From positions 12,648,001 to 12,712,000 of the forward strand of contig NC_039478.1 of the NCBI RefSeq assembly GCF_003590095.1: a stretch of 64,000 bases of DNA, read 5' to 3'. How positions within the stretch are numbered: the stretch's first letter is position 1; each line of letters opens with the position of its first letter. Origin of the DNA: Trichoplusia ni (taxonomy: Eukaryota > Arthropoda > Insecta > Lepidoptera > Noctuidae). The notes beneath the pieces were generated by a model. The model made no database searches. It had not been told where the DNA came from and worked only from the letters and a program-made list of their open reading frames with translations. Shown piece after piece: positions 47,992-58,961 of this stretch. The translations under genes were made by a program, and so were the position numbers.

Positions 47992-48749
47992 GTCGTAGAT
48001 GAGTCCCATTAATTTCCGGTTACCGTGACATGTTTCAATGAAGTTTAATGTTTGTGCCTATTTTTATATAGTGTTTTCTTTGTCTAATCCTAAAATGTCT
48101 ATTATGGGCCAACCGCCACATTTTGAAGTATACAGTGTTGCAACAGTTGTGTGAGTGTACGACATAGAATGTGTACACTCTCTTCCATACGTCGATAATA
48201 TTACGTTATATTATATAGGTACGTATTATGTGGTGGTTGCAAAATGCTTGTAATAAATACTGGGTCTGCATAAACAAGTCGGTTAACATCTTGAAAATGG
48301 AAAGGAAACGAACTAAACTAAACTGCGTTACACTTTATTTTATTTATGCTATTACACTCCTTGTTACTCCTACTAGGTATGATTTAAAATCCCTTTTGAT
48401 TTTTAGATCAATTAAACTGTAAAATATATTTATACACATTGAATTCAGTAGTGTATTATTTATCTTAAAATTAGTTTAGATAGTCAGATAAATTAATAGC
48501 TAGGCCCGCTTCTTCGTTTGTATGGTTTAAATAGGCATAATTTCATTGGTTTTGGGTATGTGGTACTGTTAATAGCACAACACACTAATTTATATTTTAC
48601 CTGCAATACCTAATGTTGTTGAAAAGCCTCAAGCCTCAATTATAAATCTCCACAATAAAATAAAATACTTTCAAAAGCTCAATTTGGGTTGAGACAAAAA
48701 TAAATCAACTGAGGATGTGGTTTTTGCATTAGATTAGCAGAACGAAGAG

Positions 48750-48985
48750 CTTAGTTTTCTTTCTTGATCAAATAAAGCTTTTGACACTGTTACTTTCCTC
48801 ATTCTTGGGAATAGTTTTGAAGATATATTTGAATAAAAGAAATTCCATAAAAATTATGATCAAACTATCTTAGGGATCTTAGAAAAAAGTAAGAGTAAGA
48901 AATTATTTCAGTGAGGAGCCAAACGCGACTTATGTTGTTCCTCAGGGTAGCGTTTTGGGTCCGACTCTATTTTCCATACAACAAC
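48750..48985 (+). pseudogene. Decayed LINE reverse transcriptase fragment
   Basis: Translating piecewise gives 'NKAFDTV' (near 48765-48790) and then 'YVVPQGSVLGPTLFSI' (about 48930-48980). These match the (S/T)KAFD and VPQGSVLGP(L/T)LF motifs of the palm of Jockey/CR1-type non-LTR reverse transcriptases. Stops and deletions between them show a dead relic. Different family from the 38204-39291 element. Confidence 0.7.
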
Positions 48986-49603
48986 GTGTCTTAACGGGTA
49001 ATAGACCAAGTCCTGGGGGCTGAAATATCAGAAATATGTAAATAAGTAGTCTTTGATATTTCTTAAGACATAAAATCAATACGTTTTGTAAATCGTTATC
49101 GATGTCTCATGAAATTTTTAATCTACAAGGAAAAGTCGGATAAGTAGCAGACTAAGATTTTTTTTAATAGTTATAACCCTAGTACCTCTGCCAATACAAG
49201 TAAACAAACTTAAATGAAAATACTCGTTGGAATATGAAATTAATTCGTGTGCAGGTTTCATGAGAACTTAATATGCAACTAGCTAGAAAAGCGTAAGTAT
49301 ATGACCAGCTCATTAAGTTGTTATGTAATTAATTCGCATGTCATAAAATTGAAATTGATTTGAAATCGAAATCGTTATCTTGTCTATCTAACTAATCAAA
49401 TCATTTTTTTTGATTAAGGCAAGACTGGATTTATTTCGGTTTTTACAAAGATCTGAACTGAAAAACTTAATGAAGAGGAAGGATACAAGATATTAATATC
49501 AAAGCCTGGCTAGAGAAAAAGATAAAGTAAAATGAAAATGTTAGCAAGTTTCTACATCCCTACCTTCAATTATAAAATATGCGGGCCTGCATGCATGTAG
49601 ATT

Positions 49604-50430
49604 ATGAATCGAATATTTGTGATCCAGTTGACTTTGGTAATGACGTTTTCTTAATAGGTACATATTTACAAAGATACTTATTAGCATATCAGATCCCATT
49701 TCATGTGTAAGCAACTGCGTATACTATAGAAATGCGTAAATTCTTTCAGATACCAATTCTTCAAATAACATCGACATATAATCTGCCATACACACCAGCA
49801 CCACCCTTTATCGACTTCCCCGTCAGACCTGGTGCAGAGTACCCGCAAAACTATTATCAAAACAAAGTGAGTAAGGGTATAAGAGAGATAAAAATATTTA
49901 AATAAACAATCGGCCAAAATTTGGTCATCTTAAAGAACAATAAACTTAGGTCGTTTTGTGGCTAAATACATGCAATTGAATCATTAAAGCCTAGTTTAAA
50001 AATGTAAGTTTCCAACAAAGCTTATATAGCTTATTGGACAAAAAATTGGGTCGAAACTGAACTGTTGTAAACCCCGTTTGTGGATAATTACAAAATAATT
50101 GTGACTTTCATAAAGCTGTGGTAACAATAGAGTTAAACTTTTATTTTACTAGCTGAATTTAATTGATTTAATTTCCAGATATTTTTTATGCATCTTGGGA
50201 GAAATGCAACACGTCCGCCCCAAAAGAAGAAACCTTCGAAGACAGCGCAAGATGTAGCACATGACGTAATGGACTCAGTTAAAGGTTTTGGAATCAAAGT
50301 AGGTGATGGTGTACATAACCTTCGTACTAAAGTTGGGGATGGAGTCCATGAAATTGGAAGCAAAGTAGGTAGTAAAGTACAACATGCGTGGCATAACACA
50401 GTCGACTGGTTTAAACACGTTTTTGGTTAG
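49604..50430 (+). CDS. P3: secreted peptide with three 11-residue repeats
   Basis: Exons are 49604-49636 (MNRIFVIQLTL, donor 'gtaatg'), 49750-49866 (39 codons, donor 'gtgagt') and 50179-50430, all phase 0; 133 residues. It is a close duplicate of P2 through exon 1, the intron edges, the pro-region (YTPAPPFIDF) and exon 3. It has only VKGFGIKVGDG / VHNLRTKVGDG / VHEIGSKVGSK before VQHAWHNTVDWFKHVFG. Upstream DNA also matches P2, including 'gcctgcatgcatgta' just before the start codon. The one-repeat difference fits slippage or unequal exchange within the 33-bp array. Confidence 0.85.
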
Positions 50431-51452
50431 GACTTCGTGAAGCCAGACTTCTTTACTGTTTTCGTATTATATTCCAATTGAATTGGAATTTGTCCCAGAT
50501 TAGATATATGTACTGTTGACCTGGACTGGTGCCATTGTGAAAACGACACGTCACTAAACTGCTTGTTTTGATGCGTTTTACTGCAGATTTTTCTTTAATC
50601 ATAAATGTCTTTTTTAAATTTCATTAAAACTCGTTTAATTTAACCTTTGGCACGTAATAAAGTGATTTTAAAATAGAATTCGTTTTTTTTATGATTGTAT
50701 TTTATTTCACCCAAACCTTTGTCATAATAGTTAAATTGAATTATTAAAGTTACATTTTAGCCGCATTTTCGTGCTTATTTTGCAATGCAATATTGTGGTT
50801 GAACAGATCTGATGCTGGAGCTAGATAGTAGCTATAGCAGCTCCACAATTAAAAAAACGATCTCATTGAGTAAAGAGAGTTGGGTTTTTATCCTAGAAAG
50901 CTTGTTGTATTCTTATTACATTTTTAAATAAATAATGCGTGCTATTGAGCACTCTGCCAGTTTATTTCTTGATACATATAAGATGCCTTAAATCTCCAAA
51001 TTTTAAAGTCCTTAGAAAGACAACATTTTATCTCTGATATAACAAACATCTTGATCGTTGCTAATAAAAAACGTATGAGACAGAGAGGGCAATATTTTGC
51101 AGCTCTGTAAGAAAGTGACAAGTCCAAAATAGTAGGTAGGTAGGTTCTAAATTAAAAACTAAAATTACTATTTGTAATGCCATCGTTCCAATTGATTTAA
51201 AATTAATTAGGCAGGATATTGGCAATGGCAACCAAATGACATTTATTAAATTAAACGACTATCTAAGCGTTAACGGAATAATTGATTCTGAGGATTCATG
51301 CATACGTGAACGCAGGTGTATAAGTTTCTGTTACATCGACATCTGAAATGTATTTCATATTAATTAATTTATTTGAAATTGCATAAGTTTCACAAACTAA
51401 AAAAGTGTAGGTATGTACTTTAAAATTATCCTGCCTAAGTAGATAGATAACT
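50431..51452. other. Intergenic, no gene seen
   Basis: 3' flank of P3 followed by AT-rich DNA. The minus frame 50942-51127 is unsupported. Confidence 0.45.
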
Positions 51453-51695
51453 GGGCCCCAATTCTGCTATTTACAATGGCGGATAAATGAATGAAAATTT
51501 GCTTAAAATAACATTTTTTGTATTTTTTCCTGCAAAATAATTGGAAATTCAGTACGGAACGGTACACCCAATGTCAATAAAATTAACTCCCAATTATTGT
51601 ATTAGCAAAAAGCTTAAGAGAATAGGAATAATTTCAAATTGAAACCAATTGAAATTTATTCATCGGCCATTGTAAAATAGCAGAATCGAGGCACT
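51453..51695 (-). mobile_element. MITE, copy 2 (inverted relative to copy 1)
   Basis: The ends 'gggccccaattctgctattt' and 'ccattgtaaaatagcagaat' are inverted repeats. The interior matches the reverse complement of 25057-25262. About 40 bases longer than copy 1. Confidence 0.8.
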
Positions 51696-52638
51696 GGAGT
51701 GTCGTCTTATTTGATATGATTACAGTTTTGTTAATCATCAACTTTGGGATTTATTATTTTTATACTTATTCCAGATACTAAGTATTAAGCTTTTTCTTCT
51801 ACAAATGATGTAACATTGCCACCGTGATAGAGGCCCATAGTGTTCAAGTGAGACAGACTCAATTAGAAATTTCAAACATTATTTGTCCAAAGTTATAACT
51901 ACATTGATACTCAAGAATCCTGAGCTATGTTGACCAAGTGATAATAATCGTCCAAATATTATAGCATTTGGCTACAATGATGAGCGACGTGCTAGTCGTT
52001 TATACCTATATTTATGTACGGCTATGTCTAATACGGTCCAGTGTTTCAAAGATATTTTCAATATTTTAGTGTTCTCTTTTGGGACATAACATTCCCTTGT
52101 GTTACCCCTGAATGTACGTGGATCTCAGATCTGATTTGACTTGTGGCTACTGATCTGAACTGGAATGTATCTTTGTTAAAATATCTCAGTATCGAATACT
52201 TCTGCATGAAAAATTAAGACGTTCCTATTCCTAAACATAAGAAAAGACCTGTCGATTTGGTTGTCATTAGCTAGCTTTGAACATAATATCTTAAAGTTGC
52301 TAGCTGCCTGTTCTTTATTACCAGATTCAGTAATAAAATGGTTGAATCGATTCTGGAAATGTAGCCTATTTGTTTGTAATCTAATACGTGGTTTTACGAC
52401 ACAATAAAACTGGCCTGAAATGGAAATAGCTCGAGTTATATAATATAACGGCCAGAAACTTTATCCAAAGTTATTTTAATCCCTGAGGTAGATAGACATC
52501 GATACGCTTGGTTTACTGAGTATTTGGATAACTCACTATCATGTATATCTTCCATCAAAATTTCAGTTACAAAACAATAAAATATAGCTGACAAGACAAC
52601 TGTGTGAGCGGCGTTCTAATAAATGTGGCGTGATCAGA
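51696..52638. other. Intergenic upstream of P4, with shared promoter block
   Basis: The stretch 52390-52638 carries 'ttttacgacacaataaaa', 'ggccagaaactttatccaaag', a TATA-like AAAATATAGC (52579-52588) and a 'gacaagacaactgtgtga' leader. These elements reappear upstream of P8 (61425-61660) and in part of P7. Confidence 0.55.
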
Positions 52639-53945
52639 ATGCCAGCTAGCCGGCGAATAATTGTGGCATTACTGACATTGGTAAAGTATTTATTCCTTAC
52701 TTTAACTACTTGCAAATCCTTCCATAGTCATTCCTTCTAGAGTCCTCTGTAGTAGTAAGTTTAGGTCGTTCACACAACAGTTCATGACCTTACGATGCTT
52801 AAGCACTTAAAACTCGATTCCCATACTTCACTGTTTTTACAGTTCTTTTCCGCGCTCTATAAAAACATACAAATAAAAATCGCAAAATAACAAGAAACGT
52901 TTCTCTTCTGGAACTACCTAAATACTTTTCTTAAAGTTCATACTTTCAAACTCAATACTAGATTAATTATACTTAAGTAAAAATGGAAAAAAATAATTGA
53001 GATGGCACCTATTGGTTGAGATGAAACAATTTCTGCAAATAGGACAGACATCATTATTTTGACATGCCATTTTTTAGCTAGCTACTGTCGACATTTCTTA
53101 ACTGGCTACCATTATGTCAAAACAAACATAGGGGTTATCACCTCAATATAGTTTGCCATATAGTCTGGACTTCAAAAGAGACTGTGACCCCTTGAGTTTG
53201 TTTCAACATTTCTTCTCAGGGTAGTCAGATAGGAAATGTCGAATCCGGCGTTCTCAAAAAAATAAGACATGTAAAAGTGATGATATATCCTACTTACAAA
53301 ATAAATGATTTCATTTCATAAAGAGTAAATAAATTCAGTGCACTTCCTGGACTGGCTTTTGGAAGAAAGAGTCAGACCAAACTAAACATCAAGCCTGTGC
53401 CATCAAGCGGCTTTGTACTCCGAATACCTCATGCTCAACCATTTTAAGGGAACCCCACAACTCGTTGGAGTTTTCGCTGGAGCTGATAAGTCAAGCATGA
53501 ACTCTTCTTCAGTCTGAAATTTTTCGAGAGGAGGATACCAAGGTTCTGAAAATAATGTTGTCCTTGCACTTCCATGGCGAAACAACCTCATCCTGACAAG
53601 TTTGAGTTCGTTATAAGAGGCTATTTTTTGTTGTTATTCAATTCCGAAGAAGACAAAAGGAGAGTGGAAACTTACAAAATGATTGAAGTCCGATCGTGTT
53701 TGCGCTTTATTAAATTGTTTAAACTTTCTGGAGTAGTTAACTGCATCCTTTTTTAAAAGTGTATTTCATATTCGTTTTAGATACTAAGTCTTCAGGTCGT
53801 GTCTGCAAACGAGCTAACACCAACGCACTATGACAGAGGCCCGACGTGGGTTGAAGTGGCTGATTCAGTTGCGGAATTGGGACACCAAATCGGCGAAGGA
53901 ATGCAAACTGTATGGAACGCTGCTTTGTCCTGGCTCCAAGGATAA
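52639..53945 (+). CDS. P4: small secreted peptide, 11-mer family
   Basis: Exon 1 is 52639-52680 (MPASRRIIVALLTL, donor 'gtaaag') and exon 2 is 53781-53945 (acceptor 'attcgttttag'), phase 0; 68 residues. The signal peptide is completed in exon 2 (ILSLQVVSA), with likely cleavage before NELTPTHYDRGPTW. The mature peptide continues as VEVADSVAELGHQIGEGMQT and ends VWNAALSWLQG: one copy of the 11-mer (VAELGHQIGEG) followed by the Trp-spaced closing helix. The 1.1-kb intron contains the retroposon fragment at 53165-53320. It is the only nearby donor for the orphan exon P5. Confidence 0.85.
53165..53320 (+). mobile_element. Retroposon 3' fragment, copy 1
   Basis: 'agagactgtgaccccttgag', 'cttctcagggtagtcagata', 'ggaaatgtcg' and an end 'aataaatgatttcatttcat' match, in reverse orientation, the copy at 59968-60130. 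I recognise this as a frequent lepidopteran retroposon tail. It lies inside the P4 intron. Confidence 0.7.
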
Positions 53946-54634
53946 AACTACATGGCTAAACATAAACTGTATATATATTTTTAACTGGAGTCCTCCTTAG
54001 ATTAGAGATACTAAGCAATAGAAGCTTCTTACAATGCTATGGAACCGGGAAAACTCTCCTACCTTCCAGAATTATTTTTTTCGTTACTAAGCAACAAAAG
54101 CCTCGTTCAAATGAATGGTTATTAAATTAAACATTCCTTGTAAAATAATATCTAAGTATTCTTGTGATTACTATACGTAGTAATATGTTTTTGTTACGGA
54201 ATAAAATGACTATAAACATCGCTGTTTTATTTATGTCGTCCACCATGAGTCCAGGTACTCAGATAAGCGTTATGTTTGGGGATGAAAGTGATTAATAGCA
54301 TAATATGATGGCGCTGGCACCCATGTAAATGCAGGTTTGTATTTAACGTAAGATGTAAAAACTATGTTATAGAAATGCTTGCCACATCAAGAAAGAAATA
54401 ATACATATACCTATGACAAAAATAATACGAAACAAGTCAAATATAGAATTTAGACAAATTCTGGTAAACATGTGAAGTCACGTCATTTGTCGAAATGGAA
54501 TGTCACACACACTTCCACAGATTTGCTGTTATCTATCTAACGCTGTGTGAGATAGTCTAAAGCCCTCAGACAGTGACACAATAATACTCGGTTTCTTCAG
54601 GAATATACATATATACTTTATGTATTTTCTTCCT

Positions 54635-54866
54635 TTCCACAGCGCCATCTAGTCTCGAACTAAGTTCAGCTTGTATTATGAGTACTAGACAACTGATAAT
54701 CATACTTAGAAATTTCTACATACATACATAATATAGATGAATTACGCCCATACACAGAAAAAATGATCGCGCTAATCACACAAACATTTGCCCCGTGTGG
54801 GAATTGAACCCACGACCTCCGGAATAACAATCAGGGCCACAATCCACTAGACTAACAGCGGCTATA
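54635..54866 (-). mobile_element. tRNA-derived SINE
   Basis: On the minus strand it begins with a tRNA-like head containing an A-box-like 'ttagtctagtggattgtggc' and a B-box 'gtgggttcaattcccacac'. It continues through a body ('atcagttgtctagtactcat') and ends 'agactagatggcgctgtgg'. This matches a SINE type I know to be abundant in noctuid and other lepidopteran genomes. It ends only about 35 bases before the P5 splice acceptor. Confidence 0.85.
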
Positions 54867-54901
54867 TGTCAGTCACAGTAATGTATATTCCTATGTTTTA
54901 G

Positions 54902-55063
54902 ATAATAAGTCTTCACTTCGCGTCTGCATATGAAAAAACACACTATGACAGGGGACCATCGTGGAGTCAAGTGGCAGATACGGTCTACAACATTGGAGAC
55001 AAAATCGGCGATGGATTAAATTCTATATGGAATACTGCACACAGTTGGTTGAGAAGAAGCTAA
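54902..55063 (+). CDS. P5: 11-mer family exon without an identifiable first exon
   Basis: An intact second exon after acceptor 'cctatgttttag', 53 codons plus stop. IISLHFASA is the second half of the signal peptide, then YEKTHYDRGPSWSQVADTVY and NIGDKIGDG, closing NSIWNTAHSWLRRS. It is clearly the family and fully open. No ATG-plus-donor exon of the family type is visible between 53946 and 54901; 'atgcttgccacatcaagaaa' near 54385 loosely recalls MLTSR/MPASRR starts but stops at once. It could be an alternative terminal exon spliced from P4 exon 1, or a gene that lost its 5' exon. A SINE inserted immediately upstream. Confidence 0.6.
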   Translation: MISLHFASAYEKTHYDRGPSWSQVADTVYNIGDKIGDGLNSIWNTAHSWLRRS

Positions 55064-56611
55064 AGTTATGATACACGGGATATGACGAATACAGGATCGT
55101 GTAATTTAATGTTGACTGTAGAATCCTTTGGAAAAGCATAAAGTAAATAATATAGTACAAACAGAGCGTTATGTCTTGATCATATTTTTTTTAACCTTGA
55201 ACCACAGTGACATTTGGTCATTTTCGATAAAAATATCTTTTTTTTGGAAACATACATAAAATACTTAAAAAATACGTAAAATACATAAAATTATATCGAT
55301 GACAAAAATACGGGACCAACATATTTTTTTGTACATGTAATTTATATCGTAAATACGTAATTAATGTGTAAGTATTGTGATTGACTTTGACAAATCAGTT
55401 AATATGATCGAATAATTTTAAGAGTATTTAATTTAAAAAAGATCGTCACTGTAATTATCAATAATGCTTACAAACAAAATTACTCGGTATTTCTTATGGG
55501 ACCCAATAGTACCTATTCTAGATAGAAAAAAAACAATTGGATCAGAAATCTAGGAGTATTCGTTGTAGATACCTCCTCTTTTGAGTCGTTAAAAACCGAC
55601 TTGATACGAAACAAAAGTTTTATTGTGAGGCTATAATATGGGCTAATCTCTTCATCTACGAAAGAATCACAATGAATTAATCTCCTCTTTGCATGTACTC
55701 AGTACTAAGTAGTTATCGAAACCCACTCATAACTTCGTCAGAACTAAAAATATTTACTGTCTGATATCCGGTTTTGGAAAGTAAACATATTTAGTGCTGA
55801 AATCAACCTGTATAGCTGTATGTAATAAATAACAATTTGTTTGCTGCTTGCGGTTTCGCCCGCCTAGAGGTGAAGAGGTAAGAAGCATACACACATACAC
55901 ACACTATTAAAATTTAAAGAGAACAAACTATTCCCTCTCAAAGTTTTATGCAGAAGACCTTCTGACAGACATATTCTGGTTAGAATTTTGGCACGAAATG
56001 CACCGATGTAGCATTTTTACCTCTTTAGCATTTAACAATCATTGCAATCGAAAATCGGAGGTGAGAATCAATTTTTTAAACTTTCCTCGTATGAGAGAAG
56101 ACCTGTATCCTGCAGTAGCACATAAAAAATACTATGATAAGTCACTTTTCCACGTGGACGCTATTGATCTGTCCTTTGAAATGTAGGCAAATATATTATC
56201 ATGCATCAGAGAAATAAAGGAGTTTACAAAATGCTGCCTTGTTTATTCGTTTTGTCGTTCACTCTTTTTCCGGCAATAAACAAACGGTATGAAATCAATA
56301 AATTGGTAAATTATTCATGTTGATAAAATTTATTACTTTTAAATCAGGCAAATACCTGAGACTTGCATTACTGATGTGGTTCTGATAAAAACAATACTAG
56401 GTTTATTGAAGGGTATTTCTGCTGAACAGCTAATTATAAATTATTCTTCATTCACCAAAAATATTATCAAAGCCCCTCTGTGACTGAAGTTGGCAATTGC
56501 TCTACAAACACTTACGTTTAATTTATATGTTTGTGATAAACCAAATTCATATCTAAGGACTCTTCCTCCAAAGATATGTCCAGCTCCAGGAAACGGGGCG
56601 AAACCAAACAT
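55064..56611. other. Intergenic, no gene seen
   Basis: AT-rich. The frame 55998-56186 is followed by AATAAA at about 56206, but lacks a signal peptide and any resemblance to the family. I do not call it. Confidence 0.45.
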
Positions 56612-57114
56612 ATGCCGACTATTTTACAAATAGTTGCGGCATTATATACCGTGGTAAAGTATTAAAATTGTACATTTTAGTCTTAAATAAACTATCGTAA
56701 ATGAGGATTATATGTTCTTTCTCCTTTAAAAAGTTACAGTAGCTCATATTACGACCAGGTCGTAATATGAGCTACTTATTACGAACATATTACGACCAGG
56801 TCGTAATATGAGCTACTTCAAACAAACTTCGTTTTCTTAAATTCTGAATTGAATCGGTTTCTAGTTATTTAATACTTCCATGCTATGCTATCCTTCTAAA
56901 CCGCCTTACGTCACCAGCTAATGCGTTATGATACTATTTTTAGATAATAAGTCTTCAGTTCGTGTCTGCAAACGATCCAATGTTACCACCAGATCGTGAG
57001 AAAGGGTTGACGTGGTCGCAGTTAGCAGAGAAAGCCAAATATTTTGGACGCCAAGTCAGCTCTGGACTGGACACGATGATGAAAGCTGCGTACCGCTGGA
57101 GCCAAAGGGGCTAA
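56612..57114 (+). CDS. P6: small secreted peptide, 11-mer family (divergent)
   Basis: Exon 1 is 56612-56653 (MPTILQIVAALYTV, donor 'gtaaag') and exon 2 is 56944-57114 (acceptor 'actatttttag'), phase 0; 70 residues. The signal half IISLQFVSA is almost the same as in P4/P5. The mature part NDPMLPPDREKGLTWSQLAE, then KAKYFGRQVSSG, has lost the THxDRGP consensus and most of the 11-mer glycine/aspartate pattern. The final 39 coding bases (ending AAYRWSQRG) are nearly identical to P7. The intron contains the palindromes at 56738-56810. Confidence 0.8.
56738..56810. repeat. Two nested palindromes in the P6 intron
   Basis: 56738-56776 is a 39-base palindrome (arms AGTAGCTCATATTACGACC around a central A). 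56786-56810 is a 25-base palindrome with the same core (ATATTACGACC-A-GGTCGTAATAT). The right part is a direct repeat at a 41-base offset. Confidence 0.9.
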
Positions 57115-58502
57115 TACAATAAAACTTCTCAATTCCCATTGAATAATAAAGAATGGGTCGATTTCGTCATAAATATAGCAACTAAGAGAAACCTTCTGGA
57201 ATAAACTTGTACTACCGGATACTGTCGCACGTCTTTGAAATATATTGCGAGCCGTGGGACAAGCTGTGTGGCGAGGCGAGAGATCAACAAATACACACAC
57301 ATGACGTTGCTGTCAGATCTTGCCTCAGAACTACGTTCTCTTTGTAATGACCAATTAGGGCTTAGACCAGCTTGTTCTGTGGCAGTAAAACAGTGTCTTC
57401 ATTTTAATTTTAGTTATTGTGTACTTTAATTAGAATTAAAAATAATAAATAAATTGATATTAGACAATGATATGTTACTTGTGTTTTGGCAATTTTGCTC
57501 CTTTTTAACATCGCGCTCCAACATAATACTTATCTTAGACAAATAAGGCGGTTTTTCTGCGCCACATTAGGTCACCAATAACTATGTCCGGTTGGATTTG
57601 GGAAAACTTACTTTATAAGTGTCAAAAATACAAAACATTGATTATTTCCATGATATTGATTTTGAGGGGGCGCGGTATTATTGCTATCGGCTGCCCAGGA
57701 TAGTAATTGAGAGAATAGCTTGCAACTCTTTGGGGAAGACTCGCTACTTGTGGGCAGAGACGATGATGACTTCATACTTTTGTGGAATGTAGAGTTAACA
57801 AGAATAATTTTCAGAAATTATAACCTTAAACTCAAAATAGTTTACATTAAAGAATCTGGACATTGCAATATGGGAAACTCTCTCCAGGTTCACCACTGAC
57901 CCTTGATGGAAAAATCGGAGGCGGACTGATTGAAACCTCTAACATTAGTACCGCCTCTGCTACCTTATGTGGCGATTACTTTGGCCAGTCATCCGGTGCA
58001 CCGACGAGTCCACTTAAATCAAGTTTCCATAATTAGATCCGTAGGTGGCATGATTTTCCTGAAATTTTAATCATCTATCCCACTTAACACGTAAAAAAAT
58101 ATTTGAACAGAATAATTATTTTTCATCCGTAAAATGATGACATATTTTTGACTGTTTTTGCCCGATGTTGGACGCAGTGAGAGTGGATGGTTTTTATAAT
58201 TCTCAATAGGACTTATGTGAGGAAGAACTATAAGTGTATGAGACATAAAGCGGTTTACATTCCAATTAAAAAATGTTCCGTTGACACGACGAAATGCTAG
58301 TAATGGTCTTCCTTATCAGAGTTAGAGAGAAACTTGGTATGTAATTTAATTTAGCCAATCAGTCACTTTACGACACAATTAATCTGCTGCGATAAAACGC
58401 TGCCCATTGCTCTATTATTTTGACATATGCTGAAGTAAATATTCCACCGACTCGTATTCCGAAGCTGGGTCAAATTTTATTAAATGTGGCGAGATCAGAA
58501 AT
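57115..58502. other. Intergenic between P6 and P7
   Basis: Frames at 57022-57300 (minus, overlapping P6) and 57235-57429 are not supported. Near the end, 58355-58380 holds the block shared with P8. Confidence 0.45.
58355..58380 (+). promoter_or_regulatory. Conserved upstream block of P7
   Basis: AGTCACTTTACGACACAAT, preceded by 'gccaatc', recurs at 61414-61440 upstream of P8 and in part at 52392-52409 upstream of P4. Either a conserved promoter element or simply duplicated flanking DNA. Confidence 0.45.
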
Positions 58503-58961
58503 ATGCTCACTAGTCGGGAAGTGCTTGTGGGATTATTAACATTGGTAATGTTTATTTTATAACTTTAGACCCAACAAATCCGGCACATGCCTTCTCATCT
58601 GGTACCTATATTATGAAGCCTTTTAAACAAATAAGTGATCATTCATAATTCAATTTTACAAAACACTCCAAACTAGCTGTTTTTTCTATAAGATTATGTA
58701 ATTACTATGCAAAAAAAAAGTTGTCACCAGTTCGACTCGAACTAGATCAGGTTTTTGTTTTATCATATATGTTAATACGAAGTGGTATTTTAGATAATAG
58801 GTCTGCACCTCGTATCGGGAAATGAAAAACCACTCACACACCATTACAAGGGACCGACGTGGGCTGAAGTGGCGGATAAAGTCAAAGATTTCGGAAACCA
58901 GTTCGGCGATGGATTTAATAAGATGATGGATGCTGCGTACCGCTGGAGCCAAAGGGGCTAA
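58503..58961 (+). CDS. P7: small secreted peptide, 11-mer family
   Basis: Exon 1 is 58503-58544 (MLTSREVLVGLLTL, donor 'gtaatg') and exon 2 is 58794-58961 (acceptor 'ggtattttag'), phase 0; 69 residues. The signal half IIGLHLVSG is followed by NEKPLTHHYKGPTWAEVADK, then VKDFGNQFGDG, one clear 11-mer, and FNKMMDAAYRWSQRG. The leader 'attaaatgtggcgagatcag' is shared with P4 and P8. A minus-strand frame across this exon (58686-58952) is its shadow. Confidence 0.85.

Noticed and set aside
54790..54866. Possible functional tRNA gene
   Set aside because: A- and B-box-like blocks and a T-arm are present, but the acceptor stem pairs poorly and the sequence continues into a SINE body.
55998..56186. 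62-residue frame followed by AATAAA between P5 and P6
   Set aside because: No signal peptide or family motif and no matching first exon; treated as chance.
57960..58030. Hammerhead-ribozyme-like 'gtgcaccgacgagtcc'
   Set aside because: The core would need CUGANGA; here it is CCGACGA, and there is no properly spaced GAAA with stem II, so no ribozyme fold can be built.
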